19,914 bases of DNA from positions 1-19,914 of the forward strand of contig CASEDN010000060.1 in the NCBI GenBank assembly GCA_949286645.1, in the 5' to 3' direction. This document shows, one piece after another, positions 1-7,953 of this stretch. A program made the translations under genes and the position numbers. Under the pieces are notes generated by a model. It was not told where the DNA came from. It was given only the letters and a program-made list of their open reading frames with translations, and ran no database searches. How positions within the stretch are numbered: the first letter of the stretch is position 1; every line of letters begins with the position of its first letter. Source of the stretch: an uncultured bacterium (lineage in GTDB: Bacteria > Bacillota_I > Bacilli_A > RF39 > UBA660).

Positions 1-56
1 AAATAATCATAAACCTACTACCGTTAAATTATTGGGGGATTTGATACTATAACATC

Positions 57-578
57 CTACTTATCTAAAGGTATGTTTTCAAACCAATCACTTTTTATGA
101 AGTTAACATCTAAACCTAGACTTTTAGCATTATCTCTTGCTACTTCTAAGGCTTCATAACTTATATCAACTAAAGTAACATCTGCATCTTTAAAAAAGTT
201 TTTCAAAGTTAGGCCTATAACACCACTGCCACAACCTAAATCTAATATTTTAGGATTAGTTATATTTTTCTTTTCAAGATAATTCTTTATATTTTCAACT
301 AACTCTTCTGTCTCAAATCGTGGTATTAGGACATTTTCATTAACTTTAAACTTTAATCCATAGAAATTAACATGACCTATTACATATTGAATAGGTCTGT
401 TTTCACTTAAAGCTTTTAATGATTCTTTATAAAGATTAACAATGCTATCATCTACTACTTTATCTAAAATAGTTAATAGTTCTAAGGGGTTAACTTCAAG
501 GAAAGTAGCAAGTAGCATTTTAGCATGAGTACTACTTGTATATTTCTTACCATAGACAATTAATTCTTCAACTGTCAT
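57..578 (-). CDS. prmC: PrmC/HemK release-factor glutamine methyltransferase, interrupted near the catalytic motif
   Basis: PrmC transfers a methyl group from SAM to the Gln of the GGQ motif of release factors. Visible are the N-terminal helical domain (about residues 1-75), the PRFETEELV segment (86-94) and the SAM-binding ILDLGCGSG motif (111-119). The reading frame stops at TAG (57-59) after 173 residues, where the family is usually about 280. In the same frame past the TAG the sequence reads DVIVSNPPII and then TAA (24-26). This recovers the start of the NPPY catalytic motif, with Ile where Tyr belongs, and then loses similarity. The product as written lacks NPPY and the C-terminal half of the methyltransferase domain. 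The start ATG overlaps the prfA stop (ATGA), so the pair is translationally coupled. Either this is a pseudogene or the window begins at an error-prone contig end; the sequence alone cannot tell. Confidence 0.85.
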   Translation of the reverse strand: MTVEELIVYGKKYTSSTHAKMLLATFLEVNPLELLTILDKVVDDSIVNLYKESLKALSENRPIQYVIGHVNFYGLKFKVNENVLIPRFETEELVENIKNYLEKKNITNPKILDLGCGSGVIGLTLKNFFKDADVTLVDISYEALEVARDNAKSLGLDVNFIKSDWFENIPLDK

Positions 579-1636
579 TCTTCTTCTCCTGCTAATTTTC
601 TTCTTTGATCTTCCATAATTAAAGCATCTATTATCTCTTCTAAATCTCCATTCATAACTCTATCTAAGTTATTAGTAGTAAAACCAATTCTATGGTCTGT
701 TACTCTATTTTGAGGATAGTTATAAGTTCTTATTTTTTCGGCTCTATCACCTGTACCAATTTTATTCCGACGTGATTCTCCTAACTCTTCTTCTTGGCGT
801 CTTAACTCTTGTTCATAAAGTCTTGCTTTTAATACTTTCATCGCTTGTTCTTTATTTTGGATTTGACTTCTTTCATTTTGACAAGTAACAACAGTATTAG
901 TTGGTAAGTGAGTGATACGTACGGCACTATCTGTTGTATTTACTCCTTGTCCTCCACAACCAGATGATCTATAGATATCTATTCTAAGGTCAGATGGATT
1001 TATTTCAATATTAACATCTTCTGCTTCTGGCATTACAAGAACTGTTGCAGTTGAAGTTTGGATTCTTCCATTACTTTCTGTTACAGGTATTCTTTGAACT
1101 CTGTGAGAACCACTTTCATATTTAAGTTTGGAGTAAGCACCGTTCCCTTTAACCATAAATTCTACTTGACTAAAGCCTCCTGCTGTTCCTTCTTCAGCAT
1201 TGATTAATTCTGTTTTAAATCCTACTTTGTCAGCATATTTAGAATACATTCTATATAGATCACCTGCAAAAATATTAGCTTCATCTCCTCCAGCTGCTCC
1301 TCTTATTTCCACAATAACGTTTTTATTATCATTAGGATCTTTTGGTATTAAAAGTATTTCTAAGTCTCGTTCCAACTTTTCTTTCTTTACTTCTAAGTCC
1401 TTTAACTCTTCTTTAGCGATATCTTTTAATTCATCATCTTTTAACATTTCTTTAGTCTCAGGAATAGCTTCAATAACCTTTTTATATTCACGATAAACTG
1501 TTACTACTTCTTCTAGTTCAGACATTTCTTTTGATAATTCTCTTGTTTTATTAATATCTTTTAAGACTTCTTCGCTCATTAGTTCTTTTTGTAAGTCCAT
1601 ATATTTCTTTTCTGTAGCTTCAAGACGTTCTATCAT
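575..1636 (-). CDS. prfA: Peptide chain release factor 1 (RF1)
   Basis: RF1 reads UAA and UAG in the ribosomal A site and triggers peptide release. The protein is 353 residues from the ATG chosen here. It has the N-terminal helical domain, the RF1-type tripeptide PVT (184-186, the PxT stop-codon recognition motif) within HRVQRIPVTESNGRIQTS, and the catalytic GGQ (228-230) in SSGCGGQGVNTTDSAVRITH. The neighbouring residues are slightly unusual (Cys before GGQ, Gly after it, where many RF1s have Ala and His). An upstream in-frame start would add 19 residues, but it would lie over the promoter; the ATG at 1634-1636 follows an AAAGGA ribosome-binding site and begins MIERLEATEKKY, as in family members. 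The TGA stop overlaps the prmC ATG. Confidence 0.96.
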   Translation of the reverse strand: MIERLEATEKKYMDLQKELMSEEVLKDINKTRELSKEMSELEEVVTVYREYKKVIEAIPETKEMLKDDELKDIAKEELKDLEVKKEKLERDLEILLIPKDPNDNKNVIVEIRGAAGGDEANIFAGDLYRMYSKYADKVGFKTELINAEEGTAGGFSQVEFMVKGNGAYSKLKYESGSHRVQRIPVTESNGRIQTSTATVLVMPEAEDVNIEINPSDLRIDIYRSSGCGGQGVNTTDSAVRITHLPTNTVVTCQNERSQIQNKEQAMKVLKARLYEQELRRQEEELGESRRNKIGTGDRAEKIRTYNYPQNRVTDHRIGFTTNNLDRVMNGDLEEIIDALIMEDQRRKLAGEEE

Positions 1637-1664
1637 TATAACCAGTCCTTTCTTTTTCTTTGTA

Positions 1665-1693
1665 ATTATAGCATAGCTTATCTCTAAATACAA
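1665..1693 (-). promoter_or_regulatory. prfA promoter (extended -10)
   Basis: Read on the minus strand: TTGTAT (1688-1693), 17-base spacer, then TGC-TATAAT with the -10 at 1665-1670. The TGn before a perfect -10 makes it an extended -10 sigma-A-type promoter. It places the transcript start near 1658, just upstream of the prfA ribosome-binding site, and supports the shorter prfA start. Confidence 0.65.
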
Positions 1694-1710
1694 TCTTGTT
1701 TTCTTTTAAA

Positions 1711-1913
1711 TCAATATCTATAGTTATAATCTATAGTTTCCCAGTTACTTTTTGCTATTCTTTTAGGTTTTTCTTCTATTACAGTTCCTTGTAGTAGTTC
1801 ATATAAATCTTTTTTTATACTGTAATTAGTAATATAATTGCCTACATATACTTTTTATTGTTATCATTTCCTATTACTACTAATTCATGCAAGAATTGTT
1901 TGCTTTGATAAAT
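1711..1913 (-). pseudogene. Frameshifted fragment of an unrecognised gene
   Basis: Between the serine hydrolase gene and prfA the minus strand carries protein-like sequence with no intact ORF. One frame (about 1855-1913, overlapping the end of the hydrolase gene) reads ...QFLHELVVIGNDNNKKYM and stops. A shift to the adjacent frame at about 1850 continues YVGNYITNYSIKKDLYELL (from 1848), then about 28 more residues ending in RY and a TGA at 1711-1713. Joined by one frameshift they form a continuous, protein-like stretch of some 60 residues. There is no start codon or ribosome-binding site for the downstream part. I do not recognise the family. It is best read as the 3' end of a decayed gene, less likely as an out-of-frame C-terminal extension of the hydrolase. 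Confidence 0.4.
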
Positions 1914-2700
1914 GCATCATATTCTCATAAATAAGTTTAAACAAATTTCCTATTAATATAGAGGCATCTTCTTTAGAAGTCATTTGTTCCATGAAAAATC
2001 CAAAATAATATGCTTTATAATTCAATACAAAATATCCACAGTCATTTCTTAAATTTAAACTATCTAAACCTCCAGTTTTATGATACACTTCTATGTCTTC
2101 ATAAATATATCTTTGACTTGCATCTTTTAATCTTTGTTTGTGTAATATATTTTTTGCAATATCACACAATTCTTTATTTAGAATCTTTTCTTGGTATAAT
2201 TGTTTATATAAATGATACATATCTTCATTACTTGTATAATTTTCTTTTCCTGAGTCATATATTCCCATAAATCTATTAAGTTCTGTATTTAATAATCCAT
2301 TTTTTTTAAAAAAATCATTATAATATTGAAAACCAAACAATTCAATTAGTACATCTGTTGCTAAATTGTCACTATTAATAATCATAAAAGTTAATAATTC
2401 TAATACTGTCGCTTTTCTTTCAATTTCATTATAGATTCCATCTTCATCATCTAAATCTAAATTTCTAAAATCTATTAATCTATCTAATTCTAATTCATTA
2501 ATTTGGACTTTTTTTAATACAGCTATCATGATAGCTACTTTTATACAACTAGCAGAATTTACTTTTATATTTGGATTATGCTCTATAATTATATTCCCAT
2601 TAAAGTCTTTAATTTCAATTGATATTTTACTTTCCTTTGTTGTATATTTGTTTATTATTTCTTCCAAATCTTCAAATTTTAATTTCTTATTCATATTCAT
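1885..2700 (-). CDS. Serine hydrolase of the class A beta-lactamase fold, without a signal peptide
   Basis: All three active-site signatures of the penicillin-recognising serine enzymes are present in order: SxxK as SCIK (51-54), SDN (110-112) and KTG (208-210). The omega-loop motif of class A beta-lactamases (ExxLN) reads NTELN at 138-142, so the deacylating Glu166 is replaced by Asn138. There is no signal peptide, lipobox or membrane segment: the N-terminus is MNMNKKLKFEDLEE, so the 271-residue protein should be cytoplasmic as written. These features argue against an ordinary secreted beta-lactamase and suggest an acylating or esterase-like enzyme, or one that has lost activity. The gene has its own promoter and an excellent AGGAGG site 8 bases before the chosen ATG. 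Confidence 0.82.
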   Translation of the reverse strand: MNMNKKLKFEDLEEIINKYTTKESKISIEIKDFNGNIIIEHNPNIKVNSASCIKVAIMIAVLKKVQINELELDRLIDFRNLDLDDEDGIYNEIERKATVLELLTFMIINSDNLATDVLIELFGFQYYNDFFKKNGLLNTELNRFMGIYDSGKENYTSNEDMYHLYKQLYQEKILNKELCDIAKNILHKQRLKDASQRYIYEDIEVYHKTGGLDSLNLRNDCGYFVLNYKAYYFGFFMEQMTSKEDASILIGNLFKLIYENMMHLSKQTILA

Positions 2701-2724
2701 TACTTCATCCTCCTCTACAAATAT

Positions 2725-2754
2725 ATTATAAATAGTAAATAGAACTATTGTAAA
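2725..2754 (-). promoter_or_regulatory. Promoter of the serine hydrolase gene
   Basis: Minus strand: TTTACA (2749-2754), 18-base spacer, TATAAT (2725-2730), about 24 bases upstream of the ATG. The -35 box lies inside the last codons of the MFS gene, so the hydrolase can be transcribed independently of the transporter operon. No hairpin terminator is visible between the two genes. Confidence 0.55.
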
Positions 2755-3935
2755 TCATTATTTTTTCTAAGATATACAAGGTATATAGCAAGTACTATTT
2801 GAATAAAACCTATTAAGGCTGCAACTCCAAAAATATATTTAGATCCAAAGATAAATAATATACCTGTTAAATATAATCCTATAGCATTCCCCAGACTACC
2901 TACAAGCTCTCTAATATTTGAAAATAATAACTGATATTTTGTATCTATTCTATTTAGATAAATGGCATCTGTTTTATCTTCATAAGCAGTCGTTAAGAAT
3001 AGAGAAATTGTTATAGCGATTAAAGTCATCTCTTTTGTTGGGAAGATAAAAACTAAAGAATATCCTAACATTCTTGGACCAAATTTAAATAAGATGGTTA
3101 GATAGTCATTTTTAGGTGTTAATTTCTTCAAAGCTAGAATACCAAAGATATCCGCTATTATTCCCATAAATAGAAAGTAAAATGTAGCATTTTTTGATGA
3201 TATATCTAAAATATTAGTTAGTATTAACATTTGCACACCTAAAGCACAGTTGTAAGAGATATTTCCTATAAAAAGATAAAATAAATATAAACTATCAATT
3301 TTATCTTTTTTCAATATTTTTAAATAATCTTTTACACTTATACTTTTATAATGAATTTTTTCATTAAGTTTAATCTTACTTAAAGATAAAAAGGCAATAA
3401 TTAAGCAAATTAAAGCGATTAAAAGAAAACTGTTATAATCAAAAATATAATTACCAATTGTAAATCCTAAAAGTATACCACCTAATAAAACTCCAAGATC
3501 TTGGCAAATATAAGTCGTTAATTTACGATAACTGTAAATTTTATCATTCTTTATAACTCTTGTAATTAAGGGATATATGGCTAAGTATCCTACGGTATAA
3601 CTAGCGATATCAAAGATAAAGAGAATTGCTATCACTCTAGTAGGCAAGTGTTGATAGCCTATAAAAAGAATTAGATAAGATATTATCCTTATTATGAGAG
3701 TTGTGCTTACTAATTTCTTTATATTAGTCATACTTATTTTTAGAGATATAAATATTATTGATATCGCTCCAAAGAAAGTAGCAAGGCTCATCACTCTACT
3801 TATCTCACTTGGATCTAGATTATTTTCTTCTAACCAAAGAAGTCTAAAGTTATTCCATAATCCGAAGGAAATACTAAAGAAAATAATCATTATAAATATA
3901 TATTTCAAGTTTTTATTCTTAAGTAAATCTTTCAT
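2745..3935 (-). CDS. MFS transporter
   Basis: A 396-residue, highly hydrophobic protein with about 12 predicted membrane segments and a central cytoplasmic loop rich in Lys and Ile (about 190-215), the usual plan of a Major Facilitator Superfamily permease. The loop after the second helix (SLKISMTNIKKL) is a poor match to the classical MFS motif A, so I do not assign a substrate or subfamily. The start lies one base after the stop of the upstream ABC gene, with GGAG 6 bases before the ATG, so the two are translationally coupled. It forms an operon with two half-ABC exporters. Co-expression of an ABC exporter and an MFS carrier suggests export of, or protection from, a related compound; that is inference. 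Confidence 0.8.
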   Translation of the reverse strand: MKDLLKNKNLKYIFIMIIFFSISFGLWNNFRLLWLEENNLDPSEISRVMSLATFFGAISIIFISLKISMTNIKKLVSTTLIIRIISYLILFIGYQHLPTRVIAILFIFDIASYTVGYLAIYPLITRVIKNDKIYSYRKLTTYICQDLGVLLGGILLGFTIGNYIFDYNSFLLIALICLIIAFLSLSKIKLNEKIHYKSISVKDYLKILKKDKIDSLYLFYLFIGNISYNCALGVQMLILTNILDISSKNATFYFLFMGIIADIFGILALKKLTPKNDYLTILFKFGPRMLGYSLVFIFPTKEMTLIAITISLFLTTAYEDKTDAIYLNRIDTKYQLLFSNIRELVGSLGNAIGLYLTGILFIFGSKYIFGVAALIGFIQIVLAIYLVYLRKNNDLQ

Positions 3936-3936
3936 A

Positions 3937-5676
3937 TTATACTCCTGATAAATTATTATTACTTACACTACTGCTGTCTCTTAAATTTAAATAGTACTTA
4001 TTATTTTCTAAAGACTTAGGTGTACCATCAGCAACTTTCTTTCCTTTATCAACGATAATTAAATGGTCTGCTTTATTCATTACTTCTTTTTTATGGGTAA
4101 TAATGATAACAGTATGGTCTTTTGATAACTCTTTAAAGACTTTAACAACTTTTTTAGTGTTAGAGGCATCTAATGATGATGTTACTTCATCAAATAAAAG
4201 TATCTCTGCATTGGTTAATATGCTTCTTGCAATAGATAGAAGTTGTTTTAATCTTGTAGAAATATTAGAACTGTTTTCTTCTATTACTGTATTATAACCT
4301 TTAGGTAGACTTAGTATTTCATTATGTATTCCTAGTCTCATGCACACTTCTTGTATTCTTTTAAAGTTAGAATCCACTAAAGATAGATTATCTCTTATAC
4401 TCATATTAAAAAGAATACTTTTTTGTGTTACAACACTGACATTAGTCTTATAAACATCATTAGTATAATTATATATATCTTCTTTATCTATTAAGACATT
4501 ACCACTATCAGGTTTTATTAATCTAAGGATAATATTTAAAATAGTACTTTTTCCACTACCACTACGTCCTACTATAGCGGTTAATTCATTAGGTTTTACT
4601 TTAAAGGTTACATCTTTTAAGACTTGTTTATCTTGATATGAAGAATAAACATGACCAAATTCTAATATTCCTTTAATATCATCTTCATTAACTGTATTTG
4701 TTACTTTACTATTTTTAGGACGATAATTTAAAAGTGAATAAATTCTTTCCACAGACACTCTACAGTCTATAACATTTTTTACACAGGTTTGTAAGACATA
4801 TTTTAATTCTTGGTTCATCATAGTAAAGTATCCTATTACTAAAACTATCTTATCAACAGTATAAGCATTCTGAAATAATAAGAATAAGGTAACTGCATAA
4901 ATACTTACTTCTCCTAAATCTAATATTAGTTGTAAAAAATTAAATTGAATATCATGATATCTTCTTTTCATTCTATAATTATGGCAGAACTTTTTGTTGA
5001 TAGTATTAAAATAATTATAATATTTATCTTGCATGTCATATACTTTAATCTCTTCAAGTGATGATAATTCTTCTAGAAATACACCAGCGATTTTATCTTG
5101 ATATTTTCTTTGTTTATTTAAATATTTTACTATTTTCTCATTGAATATCATCATAAATATGACATAAAGACTAGAGAATAAGAATACTACTAAACCTACT
5201 AATGGTGAGGTTAATGCTGTTAATATTACAATTACTATTATTCTGATAAAACCTATAATGATATCACTTAAGTTATCATTAATACCTACAACTTTCCAGA
5301 TATCACTAGATGAGCCTTGTAGTACTTCATCTATATCTTTATGTTTGGAAAACTCTAAATCGTAGGTTGTAAGTTTATTAAAGACTTTCTTCTTAAGTCC
5401 TGTATAACAGTAATTTGAATCTAAAGCTCCACCTTTATAATTCCAATAGTAAAATATTACTTTAGCAGTGGCTGCGGCAAAGAAGTAAAATATCCATTTT
5501 AAGGCTTTTTGATAGTCTCCTAGTGTTAGATACTTAACAATACCTGAAGCGGTAAATGGTAAGAGGATACTTGCAATGACTGCTAAAACTTTAGAGACAA
5601 AAATCATGGTGTAATAACCTTTATGAGGTTTAATACAAGACCAATATTTTTTATAGGTATCTATCATTAATCTCAT
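3937..5676 (-). CDS. ABC exporter half-transporter carrying the canonical ATP site (degenerate signature motif)
   Basis: 579 residues: an N-terminal six-helix exporter membrane domain (about 1-315) fused to an ATPase domain (about 335-560). Walker A is GRSGSGKS (370-377), the Q-loop Gln is 418, Walker B is ILLFDE with catalytic Glu497, and the H-loop His is 528: all intact. The ABC signature, however, reads NISTRLKQ at 471-478 where LSGGQxQ is expected. In a heterodimer with the partner encoded just upstream, this subunit supplies the competent Walker A/B and switch His, and the partner supplies the good LSGGQ. ATG overlaps the partner's TGA (ATGA), preceded by GAGGTG. Likely a drug, lipid or peptide exporter; the substrate is unknown. 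Confidence 0.9.
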   Translation of the reverse strand: MRLMIDTYKKYWSCIKPHKGYYTMIFVSKVLAVIASILLPFTASGIVKYLTLGDYQKALKWIFYFFAAATAKVIFYYWNYKGGALDSNYCYTGLKKKVFNKLTTYDLEFSKHKDIDEVLQGSSSDIWKVVGINDNLSDIIIGFIRIIVIVILTALTSPLVGLVVFLFSSLYVIFMMIFNEKIVKYLNKQRKYQDKIAGVFLEELSSLEEIKVYDMQDKYYNYFNTINKKFCHNYRMKRRYHDIQFNFLQLILDLGEVSIYAVTLFLLFQNAYTVDKIVLVIGYFTMMNQELKYVLQTCVKNVIDCRVSVERIYSLLNYRPKNSKVTNTVNEDDIKGILEFGHVYSSYQDKQVLKDVTFKVKPNELTAIVGRSGSGKSTILNIILRLIKPDSGNVLIDKEDIYNYTNDVYKTNVSVVTQKSILFNMSIRDNLSLVDSNFKRIQEVCMRLGIHNEILSLPKGYNTVIEENSSNISTRLKQLLSIARSILTNAEILLFDEVTSSLDASNTKKVVKVFKELSKDHTVIIITHKKEVMNKADHLIIVDKGKKVADGTPKSLENNKYYLNLRDSSSVSNNNLSGV

Positions 5677-7370
5677 ATTATCACCTCACTTTCAGGGCCT
5701 AATTTTTCTTTTAGGTCTGTTAAGGACTTATAACTTTTCGCTTTACCTTTATTTAAATAAATTATTTTATCAGCTTTATTAATTAGGTCTTCTCTATTAG
5801 TTATGACTAAAATAGTATGATCTTCTTTAAGTCTTACTAATAGATTTATAATTTCATTAGTTGTTTTAGGATCAAGTGATGCAGTTATATCATCCATTAG
5901 AAGTATTTCCGCATCTGTTAAAAGACTTCTAGCGATTGATAAAAGTTGTTTTTGACCTCCTGATAGGTTAGTAGCATTACCTGTTAAGACTGTACTATAT
6001 CCTTTAGGTAGACTCATAATATGTTCATGTAATCCTACTTCTTTAATTACTTCTTCCTGTCTTTTTTTATTACTGTTAACAAGACGAAGATTATCTCTAA
6101 TACTCATGTTATAGATAAAAGGATTTTGTTTAACTAGAGTTATATTAGAAGCATAGATATTATCACTATATTCATAGATATTAACACCATCTAGATATAT
6201 TTCTCCACTGTTTATTCTATAAAATCTTAGAAGTAAGTCAAAGAGAGTTGTTTTACCACTTCCTGATGGTCCGATAATGACATTTAAAGTATTTGGTTTT
6301 ATTTCTAGATTAATATTATCTAAAATATATTTAGAATTATATTTATAACTTGCATTTTTTAATACAATAGAACCATATATTTCATCATTTTCATATTTAC
6401 CAAAGAGATTAGATAAATCATCTTCATAAGTTAAGGCTTCATTTACTCTTTTTACTGAAACATGATATTCTTTTATTTCACGATATGATGAAACAAGTTC
6501 TGTTAAGTTTTCTATTAATTGGTCATAATAACCGATAATTAAAATTACTAAATCAATAGTTGCATTGAATTTAACCATAAAGATTAACAAAACAAGGTAT
6601 AAAATAAACTTTGTATATTGAGGTATTAAAGTACTAGTATTTTCATTTCTAGCAAAGTATTTGCGTTTTCTAAAATAAGCTTTAGTATATCTATTTAATT
6701 TAGTTTGTAACTTTTTATAAAGTTTATCTTTTATAGGAAGTGTTTTTATTTCTTTTAAGGCATTTAACTCTTCTACATAAGTAGAATTAATAGTATCATT
6801 ATGCTTCTTTTGTTCTTTTAAATACTTAGAAAACTTATCCATGTTTTTTATCATAAAAATAAGATAAATTACTAGGGAAATAACTGTGATAAGGGCAAAG
6901 ATAAAGTGAGCTTTAAATATTAAAATTACTGTTAAGATAATCATAAATATTGTAGATATATATACAGTTATAGAATCTAAGAGATAACAAAAACTTGGTA
7001 TATCGTCTCCTACTAGACTTAACATTTTACCATTATCTAGAGTCTTAGATATTTTTCTTGAGGAAGTACATATTTTATTAAATAACTTTTTATTTATAGT
7101 ATCACAATAATAAGTTTGAAGAAAACTATAGATATAGTAGTTAAAATACCAAATGATTTCATAAACAATGTAGGCAATGGCAAGATAAAAGGTGTAAGTA
7201 TATGCTAGTGTGTTCCCAACTGTTGCATATTTTATTATTTGACTTGCAAAATATGGGAATAATGCCATAACAACATATCCTAAGATACATGATAAAAAGA
7301 AAAGAAAGGTCATAAACTTCTTAAAGGGTACTACTTTAAAATCATTATATACTTCTTTTAAGTACTTCAT
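5673..7370 (-). CDS. ABC exporter half-transporter carrying the degenerate ATP site (canonical LSGGQ)
   Basis: 565 residues: six-helix membrane domain (about 1-305) and ATPase domain (about 332-550). Walker A is GPSGSGKT (367-374), the Q-loop Gln is 415 and the signature is a perfect LSGGQ (469-473). Walker B ends in MDD: the catalytic Glu is Asp494. The H-loop His is replaced by Asn525 (VITNRE). These are the substitutions seen in the non-hydrolysing site of heterodimeric exporters such as the TM287/288 type. First gene of the three-gene transporter operon, with its own promoter and a GGAG site about 10 bases before the ATG. Parts of its sequence parallel the next gene closely (NMSIRDNL, LSLPKGY/MSLPKGY), suggesting an old tandem duplication with division of labour. 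Confidence 0.9.
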   Translation of the reverse strand: MKYLKEVYNDFKVVPFKKFMTFLFFLSCILGYVVMALFPYFASQIIKYATVGNTLAYTYTFYLAIAYIVYEIIWYFNYYIYSFLQTYYCDTINKKLFNKICTSSRKISKTLDNGKMLSLVGDDIPSFCYLLDSITVYISTIFMIILTVILIFKAHFIFALITVISLVIYLIFMIKNMDKFSKYLKEQKKHNDTINSTYVEELNALKEIKTLPIKDKLYKKLQTKLNRYTKAYFRKRKYFARNENTSTLIPQYTKFILYLVLLIFMVKFNATIDLVILIIGYYDQLIENLTELVSSYREIKEYHVSVKRVNEALTYEDDLSNLFGKYENDEIYGSIVLKNASYKYNSKYILDNINLEIKPNTLNVIIGPSGSGKTTLFDLLLRFYRINSGEIYLDGVNIYEYSDNIYASNITLVKQNPFIYNMSIRDNLRLVNSNKKRQEEVIKEVGLHEHIMSLPKGYSTVLTGNATNLSGGQKQLLSIARSLLTDAEILLMDDITASLDPKTTNEIINLLVRLKEDHTILVITNREDLINKADKIIYLNKGKAKSYKSLTDLKEKLGPESEVII

Positions 7371-7401
7371 AACTGCAACACTCCTATACTCTACTGTATC
7401 T

Positions 7402-7430
7402 ATTATAACAGAAAAAAGAAAAAGAACTAA
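7402..7430 (-). promoter_or_regulatory. Promoter of the ABC-ABC-MFS operon (extended -10)
   Basis: Minus strand TGT-TATAAT with the -10 at 7402-7407 and the TG extension at 7409-7410. The corresponding -35 (TTAGTT, 7425-7430) is weak, as often seen with extended -10 promoters. It lies in the short gap after rpoE. Confidence 0.5.
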
Positions 7431-7440
7431 ATATTTTTAG
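7411..7440 (-). terminator. Weak candidate terminator after rpoE
   Basis: Minus strand: CTAAA (7436-7440), 4-base loop, TTTAG (7427-7431), followed by a long T-rich run (rc of 7411-7426). The stem is only 5 bp and AT-rich and overlaps the rpoE stop codon, so efficiency would be low and some read-through into the transporter operon is likely. Confidence 0.3.
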
Positions 7441-7886
7441 CTCTCTTCTAATTCATCTTCATCTACTACAACTAAATCTTTTAAATCTTCATTAGCATCA
7501 TCATAGTCATCATCTTCATCTGCATCACCAGAGTCATAGTTATCTTCTTCAGATTCATCTGGTAAGATTGTATCTTCTTTAATTTCTTCATCCTCTTCTT
7601 CTTCGTCTTCATCTTCTGTTACTTTAACAATTTTATCAGATGTATGACGACTTCTTAAGTCCCAGTTACCATCTTCTAGAAGAATGAATCTTTTATCAGT
7701 TGTAAGAAGTGTATAGTAATCACCTATTTTCTCCTCATAAGTTTTATTAGGAAGTTCTAGTAATGTTACTACTCTTTTAAAAAGGTCAGCAGTATTCATT
7801 TTTCCTTCTTCTTCTAATATATAATATGTTATATCCTTATGCGATAATAATTCTAAATCTTCTTTTTTCATTTTAGCTAACTTCAT
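7437..7886 (-). CDS. rpoE: RNA polymerase delta subunit
   Basis: RpoE binds RNA polymerase in Bacillota, speeds core recycling and lowers non-specific nucleic-acid binding. The 149-residue protein has the HARE-HTH fold at the N-terminus (about 1-75: ...ITYYILEEEGKMNTADLFKRV..., ending in the conserved FILLEDGNWDLRSRH) and an extremely Asp/Glu-rich C-terminal tail (about 88-149), the classic delta-subunit layout. It lies directly after argS, as in Bacillus, and has its own strong promoter. The start has AGGAGG 7 bases upstream. Confidence 0.95.
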   Translation of the reverse strand: MKLAKMKKEDLELLSHKDITYYILEEEGKMNTADLFKRVVTLLELPNKTYEEKIGDYYTLLTTDKRFILLEDGNWDLRSRHTSDKIVKVTEDEDEEEEDEEIKEDTILPDESEEDNYDSGDADEDDDYDDANEDLKDLVVVDEDELEES

Positions 7887-7953
7887 AAAAATTCCTCCTA
7901 TAGCTAAGACATTATATGTAATAATTTTTTATTTGTGTATTAAATCAGATAAA

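Noticed and set aside
24..59. UAG read as an amino acid in prmC
   Set aside because: RF1, which reads UAG, is intact next door; rlmH and rplI end in TAG, and a second stop (TAA) follows eleven codons later with loss of similarity.
1200..1496. Plus-strand ORFs inside prfA, argS, the ABC genes and the MFS gene
   Set aside because: All are antisense to well-supported conserved genes and lack ribosome-binding sites and recognisable proteins.
1637..1693. Nineteen-residue N-terminal extension of RF1
   Set aside because: It overlies the predicted promoter and has no homology to RF1 starts; the ATG at 1634-1636 has a good ribosome-binding site.
575..2700. Mycoplasma/Spiroplasma code with TGA as Trp
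   Set aside because: TGA ends prfA, the serine hydrolase, argS's upstream neighbour and other genes at exactly the expected protein ends.
7427..7440. Strong rho-independent terminator after rpoE
   Set aside because: The T-run is good but the stem is only five AT-rich pairs, so it is listed only as a weak candidate.
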